Source: a virus. Taken from it: DNA of 64,000 nt. This document shows, piece after piece, positions 49,297-57,564 of the stretch; position 1 is the stretch's first letter, and each line of letters starts with the position of its first letter. Below the pieces are notes generated by a model. It was not told the origin of the DNA. It saw only the letters and a program-made list of their open reading frames with translations, and did no database searches. The stretch covers positions 1-64,000 of IMG/VR virus record IMGVR_UViG_3300044974_000825; one strand, given 5' to 3'. Position numbers and translations under genes: made by a program.

Positions 49297-49919
49297 TACC
49301 AAGAGTTTGAAGAAGAAAGTCCTAATTGTTTTGCATATCTCCCAACATTACAAGACCAATATCCTGCTGTGGTTCTATCTTTCTTTTGGTCGCACTTGTG
49401 TCTTGCTCTAAAAGATTTTGCCGCTCCTTTGTTCTTATTTCTTACTCTTAAATTAGGGTCACCAAACGATACCTTTTTAATACCTCCACTTTTTGATTTA
49501 ACGTAAACCGAAAACTTTTTTGCCCCACCAGAAGTTCTGAATGGTTTATTAAGTTTAACATTTTTACCTCTGTGTTTTGCTTCCTCTAAAACTTCCTCGT
49601 CTTCCTCATCTTCATAAATGAAAGGAGCATCAAGATAAATTAATTTTCCATTAACCATAATTTTTTTACCTAAGTCGGATTCAACCATAAGAGTATCCTC
49701 TTCGTTCAATTTAATTAACCCGTTCTCCCAAAGAGCTCTTACTTCGTTTACTAAATTGAAATAACTCTCAGAGTATGTTCTGAAGATATTGTTCGTTAAT
49801 GTCATACCATTTTCAACATGGTATTTCAATGCATCGGACATTTCAACCGACTCTTTAAGAACTAAAGATTTGTCTAAATGTTCTTCTAATGTTTCTTTAA
49901 TTAATTCTTTTAAATTCAT
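49296..49919 (-). CDS. DUF5872-like phage protein
   Basis: The N-terminus MNLKELIKETLEEHLDKSL is a leader of the LRxIIKEE type. The C-terminal 80 residues carry SVYVKSKSGGIKKVSFGDPNLRV, then AAKSFRARHKCDQKKDRTTAGYWSCNVGRYAKQLGL. That block is conserved in many marine and T4-like phages, DUF5872 by my recollection, and probably belongs to a virion protein. It overlaps the paralogue B start by 3 nt and ends 3 nt from the PPK2 gene. Confidence 0.8.
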   Translation of the reverse strand: MNLKELIKETLEEHLDKSLVLKESVEMSDALKYHVENGMTLTNNIFRTYSESYFNLVNEVRALWENGLIKLNEEDTLMVESDLGKKIMVNGKLIYLDAPFIYEDEEDEEVLEEAKHRGKNVKLNKPFRTSGGAKKFSVYVKSKSGGIKKVSFGDPNLRVRNKNKGAAKSFRARHKCDQKKDRTTAGYWSCNVGRYAKQLGLSSSNSW

Positions 49920-49922
49920 ATG

Positions 49923-51023
49923 TTAAGGTTTTAATACAGCAACAACCTCGGGGTATTCTTTTTCTAAGACTTTTTTGTCTTTACCCTCATAAGGAATATT
50001 TTGTAAAATGTATCTAATGGCGTTTAATCCCGATATTCTTTTATCTTGTGAATCAATAATAACCCAAGGATTGTTAACTGTGGAGGTTTTATCAAAAAGT
50101 TTTTCTTTAAATTCTGTAAATCTATCCCATAGGTCTTGCATTTTTGAATCATTTGGAGAATATTTCCAATATTTTAATGGCGATTTTTGTCTGATGTCAA
50201 ATCTTCTTTTTTGAGTATCTTTTTCAATTGAAAACCATAACTTAAACAAATAATCTCCTTCTCTAACTAAATCGTTTTCAAAATTCTCAACGTTTTCCAT
50301 AAAGTCCTCATACTCTTCTGGTGACCCGTATCCCATAACAGGCTCAACTAAACCTCTGTTATACCAACTTCTATCAAAGAAATTAATCATTCCTGGTTTA
50401 ATTTCTCTTTTGTATCTTCCCCACCAATCTTTTCTATCTTCAGGACTTGGTATCCCTAAAGCAACCACATTGTAGTATCTTGGATTTAAATTTTCTGTAA
50501 ATTTCTTAATTGTAGAACCTTTACCTGCAGAATCCCTACCTTCAAAAACTATGATTACTGTTTTACCTGTTTTCTTTAACCATTCTTGTAATTTCAACAA
50601 TTCAACTTGAAGTTCAAACATTTCTTTTTTGTAAACTTTCTTTGGGACGATTGATGGTTCTTCGTCAAAGTCAAATTCATAATCTTCAGCGTCAGGTTCA
50701 ACACCATACCCTTTTTTTTCTCTAAATTTTAAAGAACTGATTATTTTACCAAAATAGTCTGATACGTTTCTTTTTTTGTCTCCCTTCTTAAGTAGAACTT
50801 TTCTAAGTCCTCTCTCTAACAATCCAAAATCAATAATTTGTTCTTTGGCTAAATTGGTAATTTCAATCAACATCCTCTCAATTGTCGGGTTATAGATTTT
50901 AAGATACCTTAAAGCCTCCACACTTTTTGATAAATTAATGTTAAGATGTTTTGGCGAATTTTTATCTTCGGTCATCACACCCATTACACTTTTGATTCTA
51001 TCTATCTCATTTAATAACTGCAT
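49923..51023 (-). CDS. PPK2-type polyphosphate kinase with leader extension
   Basis: The C-terminal 230 residues are a complete PPK2: Walker A GRDSAGKGSTIKKF, YNVVALGIPSPEDRKDWW, then GRYKREIKPGMINFFDRSWYNRGLVEPVMG and a basic lid (KRRFDIRQKSPLKYWKYS). PPK2 regenerates NTPs from NDPs using polyphosphate. The first 130 residues are extra and begin QLLNEIDRIKSVMGVMTEDKN, close to the leader of the annexin-like protein. A leader on a metabolic enzyme suggests it is packed into virions. The start is 19 nt after a TATTTAT box. Confidence 0.9.
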   Translation of the reverse strand: MQLLNEIDRIKSVMGVMTEDKNSPKHLNINLSKSVEALRYLKIYNPTIERMLIEITNLAKEQIIDFGLLERGLRKVLLKKGDKKRNVSDYFGKIISSLKFREKKGYGVEPDAEDYEFDFDEEPSIVPKKVYKKEMFELQVELLKLQEWLKKTGKTVIIVFEGRDSAGKGSTIKKFTENLNPRYYNVVALGIPSPEDRKDWWGRYKREIKPGMINFFDRSWYNRGLVEPVMGYGSPEEYEDFMENVENFENDLVREGDYLFKLWFSIEKDTQKRRFDIRQKSPLKYWKYSPNDSKMQDLWDRFTEFKEKLFDKTSTVNNPWVIIDSQDKRISGLNAIRYILQNIPYEGKDKKVLEKEYPEVVAVLKP

Positions 51024-51042
51024 CGTTATTTATAATTTAACT

Positions 51043-51049
51043 ATAAATA
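51043..51049 (-). promoter_or_regulatory. candidate late-promoter box TATTTAT
   Basis: 19 nt before the ATG of the PPK2 gene at 51023. Confidence 0.4.
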
Positions 51050-51159
51050 CCTCTCAAGTTGGTCTTTTTTGATATTTATCTATACCAAGATACTATCTAA
51101 AAGTTTTTTTAGCTTTTTAGATTTAATAAACGGTATTAATTAATAAAAATTAGATAAAA

Positions 51160-52278
51160 ATGAAAAATTTATCAAAGGAAGAGCTATTAAGTAGAATTGA
51201 GGCAATTAATAGAAGTAATGCAATAATATATTTTGACCTAAATGGTTTTATTTTAGGGGTTAATCCCATTTTCTTAAAGACCATGGGATATTCGGAGAAT
51301 GAACATGAAAAAGTTATAGGCCAGCATCATAGTATTTTTGTTTCACCTGAAGTTGTAAAGTCGGATGATTACAAGGAGTTTTGGAAAAAACTATCAGAGG
51401 GAAAGTTCTACGAGGGAGAGTTCGAAAGAATAAAATCAGATGGTAGTATTATTTATCTTCAAGCAACCTATAACCCAATAATTAATGAAGATGGTACAGT
51501 TACAAAGATAATGAAAATTGCTACCGATATTACTACAACTGTAATAGCTAAAAATGAAATCGGGGCCGTGGGTAGAAGTAACGCTATCATCTATTTTGAT
51601 TGTGACGGTTACATACTTGGAGCAAATTCTATTTTTTTAAAGGCGATGGGGTTCGATGAAAAAGATGAAAAAAGAATTATTGGTAAACACCATAGTATTT
51701 TTGTAAGTCATGAGTATTCAAAATCGGAGGAATATAAAGAATTTTGGGTAAAACTGAATAGTGGAAAGTTTTTCGAAGGGGAATTCGAAAGAAGAAAACT
51801 AGATGGTTCTCCAATCTTTTTGAAAGCAACCTACAATCCAATACTTAATAACGACGGTATTTGTAAAAAAGTAATGAAAATTGCTAATGATATTACCGAG
51901 ACTGTTGTTAGTAAGAATAAAATAGATGAACTTTCAAAAAATTTACAAACAGAATTAGATAATTCAAACAAACTTCGTATGTCAATCGAGCTTGAGAAAA
52001 ACGCAGCGTTAGAGGACTTAGATGCTACAATCAAAAAAAGTCAAAACCAATTGATAGGAACTATTGTTAAATCAGCTCTGTTTGTAATTATGAGTGTTGG
52101 ATTTATTACCACTATAATGTACTCATTTGCAATACTGTCGAATAAAGATACACAAATAATTGGCTCAACGTGGAGTAATATGTTCAGTGTCTTACTCACA
52201 AACGCGTTCTCCATCGTAGGTACGATTATGGGTATCAAATACGCTACCTCAGATGATAAAAAAAATAAATTAGAATAA
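51160..52278 (+). CDS. tandem-PAS membrane protein, possible sensory holin
   Basis: Two closely similar PAS domains (about 17-125 and 137-245) share NAIIYFDxxGxILGxNxIFLK, IGxHHSIFVS and GxFxEGEFERxKxDGSxIxLxATYNPI. This is the type found in Aer/BdlA-like redox or oxygen sensors. A coiled coil (about 250-300) and two membrane helices (about 305-327 and 338-360) follow, with a short basic tail. There is no kinase, methyl-accepting or GGDEF output. The gene ends 79 nt before the GH19 endolysin gene on the same strand. The membrane part is of holin size. Confidence 0.8.
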   Translation: MKNLSKEELLSRIEAINRSNAIIYFDLNGFILGVNPIFLKTMGYSENEHEKVIGQHHSIFVSPEVVKSDDYKEFWKKLSEGKFYEGEFERIKSDGSIIYLQATYNPIINEDGTVTKIMKIATDITTTVIAKNEIGAVGRSNAIIYFDCDGYILGANSIFLKAMGFDEKDEKRIIGKHHSIFVSHEYSKSEEYKEFWVKLNSGKFFEGEFERRKLDGSPIFLKATYNPILNNDGICKKVMKIANDITETVVSKNKIDELSKNLQTELDNSNKLRMSIELEKNAALEDLDATIKKSQNQLIGTIVKSALFVIMSVGFITTIMYSFAILSNKDTQIIGSTWSNMFSVLLTNAFSIVGTIMGIKYATSDDKKNKLE

Positions 52279-52330
52279 AGTATTTTTTTTAGAGAAACAT
52301 ACTCTCATCTTACTCCCCATAATTAAAGAA

Positions 52331-52337
52331 TATTTAT
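52331..52337 (+). promoter_or_regulatory. candidate late-promoter box TATTTAT
   Basis: 20 nt before the ATG of the endolysin gene at 52358. Confidence 0.4.
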
Positions 52338-52357
52338 AGTAATAAAAATAAATTACT

Positions 52358-53200
52358 ATGATACTAAAAGTTGGGTCTAAAGGAGAAGACGTAAAAAAAC
52401 TCCAACAGAAATTAGGATTAGGTGCCGATGGAATTTTCGGTACAGGAACTGAAGCTGCGGTAAAAAAATGGCAAGCAGCTAACGGATTAACGGCTGATGG
52501 AATTGTAGGAGAAGGTACATGGGGTAAAATGTTTAGTTCAGGTCAACAATTAATTACTGAACCATCAACTCCGTCCACACCTATTAAATCAGTTGGTAAT
52601 CTTAAATTAGAAAACCTTAAGGGGCATATTCCTGAGGCGGTAATTGCACAAATCCCTGATACCGCAGCAAAGTTTGAATTAAACACTCCATTAAGATTGG
52701 CACACTTCTTAGCTCAGTGTGGGCATGAAAGTGGCGGATTCAAAGCAACTCAAGAGAACTTAAACTATTCGGCGAGTGGTCTTAAAGGTATTTTTGGTAA
52801 GTACTTTAAAGAAGCTGGATTAGCGGAATCATACCAAAGAAATCCTCAAAAAATTGCAAGTAGAGTTTATGGTGGAAGAATGGGTAACGGACCTGAATCT
52901 ACAGGTGAAGGTTACAAATTCAGAGGTAGAGGGTATATTCAGTTAACTGGTAAAGATAATTACACCGCGTTTGGTAAAGCAATAAATGAAGATATGACGG
53001 CATCTCCTGATAAAGTTGCAACACATTATCCATTATTATCAGCAGCATGGTTCTTTACAAAAAATGGTTTACATAAACTTGCAGACCAAGGGTCAACTGA
53101 TGCGGTTGTTACACAAATTACAAAAAGAGTTAACGGTGGTACAATCGGATTGGCAGATAGAATCAAACATTTTAAAGAATATTATCATTTACTTGCGTAA
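52358..53200 (+). CDS. endolysin: peptidoglycan-binding plus GH19
   Basis: An N-terminal PG_binding_1 domain (about 1-62: KVGSKGEDVKKLQQKLGLGADGIFGTGTEAAVKKWQ) and a linker are followed by a GH19 lysozyme/chitinase-type domain (about 85-280) with RLAHFLAQCGHESGGFKATQENLNYS, the catalytic glutamate in GHESGGF, and FRGRGYIQLTGKDNYTAFG. It cuts peptidoglycan glycan chains at lysis. No signal peptide, so release needs a holin; the neighbouring PAS-TM protein or the 58657 gene are candidates. Confidence 0.92.
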   Translation: MILKVGSKGEDVKKLQQKLGLGADGIFGTGTEAAVKKWQAANGLTADGIVGEGTWGKMFSSGQQLITEPSTPSTPIKSVGNLKLENLKGHIPEAVIAQIPDTAAKFELNTPLRLAHFLAQCGHESGGFKATQENLNYSASGLKGIFGKYFKEAGLAESYQRNPQKIASRVYGGRMGNGPESTGEGYKFRGRGYIQLTGKDNYTAFGKAINEDMTASPDKVATHYPLLSAAWFFTKNGLHKLADQGSTDAVVTQITKRVNGGTIGLADRIKHFKEYYHLLA

Positions 53201-53226
53201 TATTTTTGTAATATAAAAATTAACCC

Positions 53227-53234
53227 TATCTTTG
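53227..53234 (+). promoter_or_regulatory. Bacteroidota -7 box
   Basis: TATCTTTG 16 nt before the ATG at 53251. Confidence 0.5.
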
Positions 53235-53250
53235 TAGTAAAGATATTATC

Positions 53251-53490
53251 ATGATAGCAATGAATAGAACAACAGCAATTAACGACTTTAAGTGGGTAAT
53301 TAAAGTATTGGATTCATCCGAAAGTAAAGAACATATGGACACAACTCTAAAGTGTTTTACTCTATGGGAAAACAAACATGTTGATAAATCATTAACTACA
53401 GTTGATAAAAAAATAATAACTGAATTAAAATCCAAATTTTGGTCTAAATTCAAAAATAAAGTATCATGTATTGGAACCTTTAACATTTAA
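53251..53490 (+). CDS. hypothetical phage protein, 79 aa
   Basis: Helical (MNRTTAINDFKWVIKVLDSSESKEHMDTTLKCFTLWENKH). A small conserved-looking phage protein of unknown function. It overlaps the next gene by 20 nt. Confidence 0.65.
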   Translation: MIAMNRTTAINDFKWVIKVLDSSESKEHMDTTLKCFTLWENKHVDKSLTTVDKKIITELKSKFWSKFKNKVSCIGTFNI

Positions 53491-53878
53491 AAGTCAATTT
53501 GACCCAAACATAACAATTGTAATAATTTTATCTGACCATCCTCAATATGAACAGGTAAAACCGATGTTTGACGAGTATGGTTATGGATTTATGGTACCAG
53601 GTCAAAACTTAATTATTATTGATGGGGAACAATTTATTGATAATTTTAACTCAGATGTTTTAAAGTTCATTGAAGCTCATGAAGTGGCCCATTTTATGTT
53701 AAACCATAATGGACCAAGAGATGATGATGATGAGATGGATGCTGATTTAGGGGCTTATTTGTTATTACAAAATATTGGGGCAACAGATTCAATTAAATTA
53801 TTAGTGAAACACTTCAAAAATAGACATGGAGTTAGATTTGACGAAAAATTGTTAGAAAGAGTAAAAAATTCATTCTGA
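53471..53878 (+). CDS. HExxH metallopeptidase-like protein, 135 aa
   Basis: The central EAHEVAHFMLNH has a complete HExxH, and MDADLGAYLLL lies about 20 residues later as the third ligand region. This layout matches the partial protein at 2-535 and small zincin proteases such as ImmA-like peptidases. The frame starts at TTG, inside the previous gene; a later ATG would remove the first 30 residues. The target is unknown; a role against host regulators or toxins is possible. Confidence 0.65.
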   Translation: MEPLTFKSQFDPNITIVIILSDHPQYEQVKPMFDEYGYGFMVPGQNLIIIDGEQFIDNFNSDVLKFIEAHEVAHFMLNHNGPRDDDDEMDADLGAYLLLQNIGATDSIKLLVKHFKNRHGVRFDEKLLERVKNSF

Positions 53879-53967
53879 CGCTAATGAAAAGTGGACTTTT
53901 TTAAAAAAAAGTCATATTTATTAGTACAATCGCTCCAATAAGGAGTGTTCTCATATATCCCTTTCCA

Positions 53968-54003
53968 AAAGACCCGCGAAATTTATTTTGTCGGGTCTTA
54001 TTT
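53968..54003 (+). terminator. rho-independent terminator
   Basis: AAGACCCG/CGGGTCTT and T run. A second hairpin (GACTTTTTT/AAAAAAGTC) lies at about 53896-53914. Confidence 0.75.
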
Positions 54004-54009
54004 TTTTAC

Positions 54010-54021
54010 TATATTTGTACT
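54010..54021 (+). promoter_or_regulatory. Bacteroidota -7 box, leaderless start
   Basis: TATATTTG-TACT-ATG. Confidence 0.65.
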
Positions 54022-54759
54022 ATGGAAAATACACTATATCAAAAGATTGAAACCGCAATCATAAGATGGAATATCGATGGTACAAAAACCGCAGGAACAT
54101 TAACAAGAGAAATTTTAGAAATTATGGAACCAGAAAAAGACATATTTGAACAATGGGATGAAGAAAGGTCCAAAAAACCTTGGATTATGCGAAAATTAGA
54201 ATTTATCCCGTTATGGTGGAATCATGAAGGCAAGTACCTACATAAAGAAATTCGGACTGGAATAAAGAATATTTGGTATTGGCTACCTATAATTTGGAAA
54301 GACCGAAATTGGGATTCTCATTATATATTTGAGATAATGATGCACAAATTAAAGGCTCAGTCCAAATATATTGGAGGTAGGGGTATTCATTTACGTGCTG
54401 AAAGAGATGCTGAAGTTATGATGACATGTGTCAAATTAATGAAACTTATTCAAGATGATTTTTATAGTTCAGAGTACTCAGGTTATCATAAAACAAAACA
54501 TTGGTTTGAAGATGTGCCAGGAAAAGAAGGTTATAGCTCTTGGGAGTCTAAATTAGTTAAAGAAAATTTTGATGATTATTTTAAAAAATACCCATTAATT
54601 TATAAAAGAGTATTAAACGGTGAAGGTGTATTTAGAAGAGAAGGTCGTGAAGAGGACAAACAAGTTATTGCCATGAGTATTGCACACATTAATCATGACA
54701 GAGCGAGGAAATTATTATTTAAATTAATGGAAGAAAACATCGAAAGATGGTGGGATTAA
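54022..54759 (+). CDS. conserved hypothetical phage protein, 245 aa
   Basis: The protein has NIWYWLPIIWKDRNWDSHYIFEIMMHKLKAQSKYI in the centre, a motif common in a large-phage protein of unknown function. The second half has charged helices and ends ERWWD. A host-type -7 box 4 nt upstream predicts a leaderless mRNA. It heads the rightward small-gene operon 54022-56615. Confidence 0.75.
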   Translation: MENTLYQKIETAIIRWNIDGTKTAGTLTREILEIMEPEKDIFEQWDEERSKKPWIMRKLEFIPLWWNHEGKYLHKEIRTGIKNIWYWLPIIWKDRNWDSHYIFEIMMHKLKAQSKYIGGRGIHLRAERDAEVMMTCVKLMKLIQDDFYSSEYSGYHKTKHWFEDVPGKEGYSSWESKLVKENFDDYFKKYPLIYKRVLNGEGVFRREGREEDKQVIAMSIAHINHDRARKLLFKLMEENIERWWD

Positions 54760-54773
54760 TAAATTAAAAAATT

Positions 54774-54929
54774 ATGTGGAAAGTTTATACATTAATGTTT
54801 ATTGTAGTCGCAGTTATTTCATACCTTTGGGTTCGTGGAATTGACTACATGAAAGAAAATTATCCTGATTATAAAGGAGACGATTTATTTGGGCCATTTA
54901 ACGAAGACGATAAAGACAATATATTATGA
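54774..54929 (+). CDS. small membrane protein, 51 aa
   Basis: A hydrophobic helix (VYTLMFIVVAVISYLWV) is followed by a polar tail (MKENYPDYKGDDLFGPF). The ATGA overlap with the next start supports it as a real gene although it is short. Similar small proteins occur in many phages. Confidence 0.65.
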   Translation: MWKVYTLMFIVVAVISYLWVRGIDYMKENYPDYKGDDLFGPFNEDDKDNIL

Positions 54930-55603
54930 AAATAACATTCATCAGCGACACACACAACAAACACAACCACCTTACAAGTAAGGGGATGGGTAATATATTG
55001 GGTAGTGGAGACGTACTTGTACACGCTGGTGATATCAGTAGTATGGGTAAACAACATGAAATCCAAAATTTCTTGAACTGGTTTGCCCGCACTGATTTCA
55101 AACATAAAATCTTTATTGCGGGTAACCACGATTTCGGATTTGAACATGGGTTTGAAATTGACCAAGAATTCAAGGATATGGGGGTTATCTATCTTCAAGA
55201 TAGTGAAGTTGTAATCGATGGTGTTAAGTTCTACGGAAGTCCATGGCAGCCTGAATTTTACAATTGGGCCTTCAACCTACCAAGAGGAGAGAAACTAGCT
55301 GAGAAGTGGTCTAAAATCCCTGGTAACACAGATATCCTTATTACTCATGGTCCTGTTTACGGATTGTTGGATTACGCACCTATGGGTGGTCACGTTGGAT
55401 GTGAAATGTTGTACCAAAGAGTTTTTGAAGTAAAACCAAAAATTCACGTTTGTGGTCATATCCACAGTGGGTATGGACAAAAAAGTATCGATGGTGTTGA
55501 GTTCCTTAATGCATCCGTACTTGACGAAAGATACGAACATGCTCACAAACCAATTGTTGTAAACTTCAACACTGAAACTAAGGAAGTTGAGGGATATGCT
55601 TAA
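54926..55603 (+). CDS. calcineurin-like metallophosphoesterase 2
   Basis: The 225-residue enzyme has FISDTHNKHNH, VHAGDISSMG, IAGNHDFGFE, ITHGPVYGLLD and CGHIHSGYG in order, with all metal ligands present. It resembles MPPED-type phosphodiesterases. It is unrelated in detail to the 37233 phosphoesterase, so the phage carries two. Nucleic-acid ends or cyclic nucleotides are possible substrates. It overlaps the small membrane gene and the Cys-rich gene. Confidence 0.88.
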   Translation: MKITFISDTHNKHNHLTSKGMGNILGSGDVLVHAGDISSMGKQHEIQNFLNWFARTDFKHKIFIAGNHDFGFEHGFEIDQEFKDMGVIYLQDSEVVIDGVKFYGSPWQPEFYNWAFNLPRGEKLAEKWSKIPGNTDILITHGPVYGLLDYAPMGGHVGCEMLYQRVFEVKPKIHVCGHIHSGYGQKSIDGVEFLNASVLDERYEHAHKPIVVNFNTETKEVEGYA

Positions 55604-55919
55604 AGAATATTGTGATTGTGGAAAATTGGCGACTTGGTGTTATATGCCTGGTTATAGTAGTGGTGAAAGCTCATATTCTTGTGACGAATGCGTTCCAAGG
55701 GGGTGTGATTGTAATCACATTTATTGTAAGGGTAGTGCACATGACCCGCCTTTAGAACACGAACAATGTCCTGAAGGTGATGAGAGTTCAAATTGGAAAT
55801 GGATTGAAAAAGATATCATTTGGACACATATTGATGACAAAGGTAGAGAGTATCCATGTGCGGAATATGATTGGGACCCTGATGGGTACGAACGGGATAT
55901 TAATCCTCATATAAAATAA
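55596..55919 (+). CDS. Cys-rich phage protein, 107 aa
   Basis: Start at ATG 55596, overlapping the phosphoesterase stop. The N-terminal third has YCDCGKLATWCYMPG, SCDECVPRGCDCN and further cysteines, a likely zinc-binding fold. The C-terminal half is acidic with KGREYPCAEYDWDPDG. The pattern occurs in other phages; function unknown. Confidence 0.7.
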   Translation: MLKEYCDCGKLATWCYMPGYSSGESSYSCDECVPRGCDCNHIYCKGSAHDPPLEHEQCPEGDESSNWKWIEKDIIWTHIDDKGREYPCAEYDWDPDGYERDINPHIK

Positions 55920-55924
55920 ATGTT

Positions 55925-56218
55925 ATGGAATTAAAAAAAACAAAAGAAGTATTAATTTGTGATTGTCATTCAAGTGACCATCAGATTTTATTAATGTACA
56001 GCGAAGATGAATATTCTACTGGTGAAACTTTTCCTACTTGTTACGCTCATATACATCTTAACCGAAGACCGTTTTGGGAAAGAGTAAAATATGGTATAAA
56101 ATATATTTTTGGATATAGATGTAGATTCGGTGCATTTGACGAATTTTTATTCAATCCTGATGACGTTGAAAAATTAGAAAAACTTGTAAAATACCTAAAA
56201 AATGAAACAAATGATTAA
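55925..56218 (+). CDS. conserved small phage protein, 97 aa
   Basis: The protein runs VLICDCHSSDHQILLMYSEDE, then CYAHIHLNRRPFWERVKYGIKYIFGYRCRFGAFDEFLFNPDDVEKLE. It is a pattern shared by small phage proteins of unknown function. It overlaps the next gene by 17 nt. Confidence 0.7.
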   Translation: MELKKTKEVLICDCHSSDHQILLMYSEDEYSTGETFPTCYAHIHLNRRPFWERVKYGIKYIFGYRCRFGAFDEFLFNPDDVEKLEKLVKYLKNETND

Positions 56219-56615
56219 AGTATATTTGGACGACGTAAGAACTCCTGTTGATAAAGATTGGGTTGTGGTTCGCTCTTACGATGAGTTTGTTGACAAAGTG
56301 AATGAAATTGGTTTAAATAAGATTGAAGTAATTTCTTTGGACCATGATTTGGGGGATACTGCAATGGCTGAATGGCATCGTAATGTATACCACAACTACA
56401 CCTTGGATTACAACAATATCAAAGAAAAAACAGGGTATGATTGTGCTAAGTGGTTAGTAGACCAATGGATGGAAGGTGAGCCTGTTGTTGATGTTTATAC
56501 TCACTCAGCGAATGCTATCGGTAGTGCGAATATTATGGGGTACGTAAATAACTACAGACACGTTAATCGATTACCTCAAAATTGTGTAAGAGTTCAAATC
56601 GAACATACGGTATAA
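56202..56615 (+). CDS. cyclic-phosphate-processing receiver-domain protein
   Basis: The 137-residue protein has VYLDDVRTP, EVISLDHDLGD and YTHSANAIGSANI. These match the receiver-like domain that Burroughs and Aravind linked to processing of cyclic phosphates in RNA-repair systems. That fits the kinase-like protein, RNA ligase and SAK-type HAD in the same genome. A simple phage receiver-like protein with another role is the alternative. A terminator follows. Confidence 0.72.
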   Translation: MKQMIKVYLDDVRTPVDKDWVVVRSYDEFVDKVNEIGLNKIEVISLDHDLGDTAMAEWHRNVYHNYTLDYNNIKEKTGYDCAKWLVDQWMEGEPVVDVYTHSANAIGSANIMGYVNNYRHVNRLPQNCVRVQIEHTV

Positions 56616-56643
56616 AGAAAGATGGAGAAATCCATCTTTTTTT
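56616..56643 (+). terminator. rho-independent terminator
   Basis: AAAGATGGA-gaaa-TCCATCTTT and T run. Confidence 0.75.
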
Positions 56644-56644
56644 G

Positions 56645-56651
56645 TATTTAT
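56645..56651 (+). promoter_or_regulatory. candidate late-promoter box TATTTAT
   Basis: 4 nt before the ATG at 56656. Confidence 0.45.
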
Positions 56652-56655
56652 TAAT

Positions 56656-57321
56656 ATGGCATCACAGAGTCAATTTTCTAAACTATCAAAAAAACAATTA
56701 GTATTCATTTGTGAAAAACTAGTTGACGATGAATTTCCAATAGGAAATCCATACGAACAGGATTTTGACCACGCGTATAATACGTTGAAGGATGTTTCGA
56801 AATATTTCAACATTGAACCAGCTCATGAAGATGTTGAGTTTTTTTCAAAACTTTTAGAAATCAATGGAGAGATTATTGGGGACTTTTTTGCAAATAATCG
56901 TGAAGAAATGAGAAATAAGGAATTAATTGAGCAATTAGTTCTTCCTGTATCAAAAACATATGATTTACATTATACCACAAACGGTACTTGTAATTTTGAA
57001 GAATTCATGGGGCAGTACTTTGATTGTTACGATAAAGACTGGGTTAGAGATTCTGCAGAACAACAAAGACAAGACGGAAATTGGGACTTGTATGATGGTA
57101 GAAATCTAAGAGAAACCGAATACGACAATTACGAAATAAATGACGAAAGTTATGGTCATGTCTATGAGGTAACCGAGGACTATATTAAGGATGGTTTTGT
57201 AAACGAATCAATCTTAGATAGAATTGTTTTAGAAAATACTAAAGACGTTGTTAATTCTTTAGACAAAAAAACTCTATTAAAATTAAGAACCATTATTGAA
57301 TCAAGGCTTCGTTCTCTTTAA
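56656..57321 (+). CDS. hypothetical protein, 221 aa
   Basis: An N-terminal helical region (QSQFSKLSKKQLVFICEKLVDDEFPIG) is followed by an acidic middle with many aromatic residues (EFMGQYFDCYDKDWVRDSAEQQRQDGNWDLYDGRN) and a short C-terminal helix. No family recognised. It overlaps the convergent gene by 21 nt and starts after a TATTTAT box, so it may belong to the late set. Confidence 0.65.
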   Translation: MASQSQFSKLSKKQLVFICEKLVDDEFPIGNPYEQDFDHAYNTLKDVSKYFNIEPAHEDVEFFSKLLEINGEIIGDFFANNREEMRNKELIEQLVLPVSKTYDLHYTTNGTCNFEEFMGQYFDCYDKDWVRDSAEQQRQDGNWDLYDGRNLRETEYDNYEINDESYGHVYEVTEDYIKDGFVNESILDRIVLENTKDVVNSLDKKTLLKLRTIIESRLRSL

Positions 57322-57543
57322 CCTTGCATCTTTTCTGGCATCTTTAGCCAATTCCCCTAAAGTTTTTTTCTTTTTTTCCAACGGATGAGTATACCCTTTC
57401 TTATACTTATGCTCAACTTCTACGGGTCCTGCAGTTGTTATTTTTGAGTTATATTTCCAAATAGAAATACATTCATCATCTTCATATACTACCTCCCATT
57501 TTGTAGGTTTTTCTGTTGGTTTTGTGTTTGTTAAAATTGCCAT
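57301..57543 (-). CDS. small conserved phage protein, 80 aa
   Basis: The protein has KPTKWEVVYEDDECISIWKYNSKITTAGPVEVEHKYKKGY and a Lys-rich C-terminus (KKKTLGELAKDARKDARLKRTK). Function unknown. A TATCTTTG box 4 nt before the ATG predicts a leaderless mRNA. Confidence 0.65.
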   Translation of the reverse strand: MAILTNTKPTEKPTKWEVVYEDDECISIWKYNSKITTAGPVEVEHKYKKGYTHPLEKKKKTLGELAKDARKDARLKRTKP

Positions 57544-57555
57544 AAGACAAAGATA
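57544..57555 (-). promoter_or_regulatory. Bacteroidota -7 box, leaderless start
   Basis: TATCTTTG-TCTT-ATG on the minus strand. Confidence 0.65.
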
Positions 57556-57564
57556 CGGATATTT

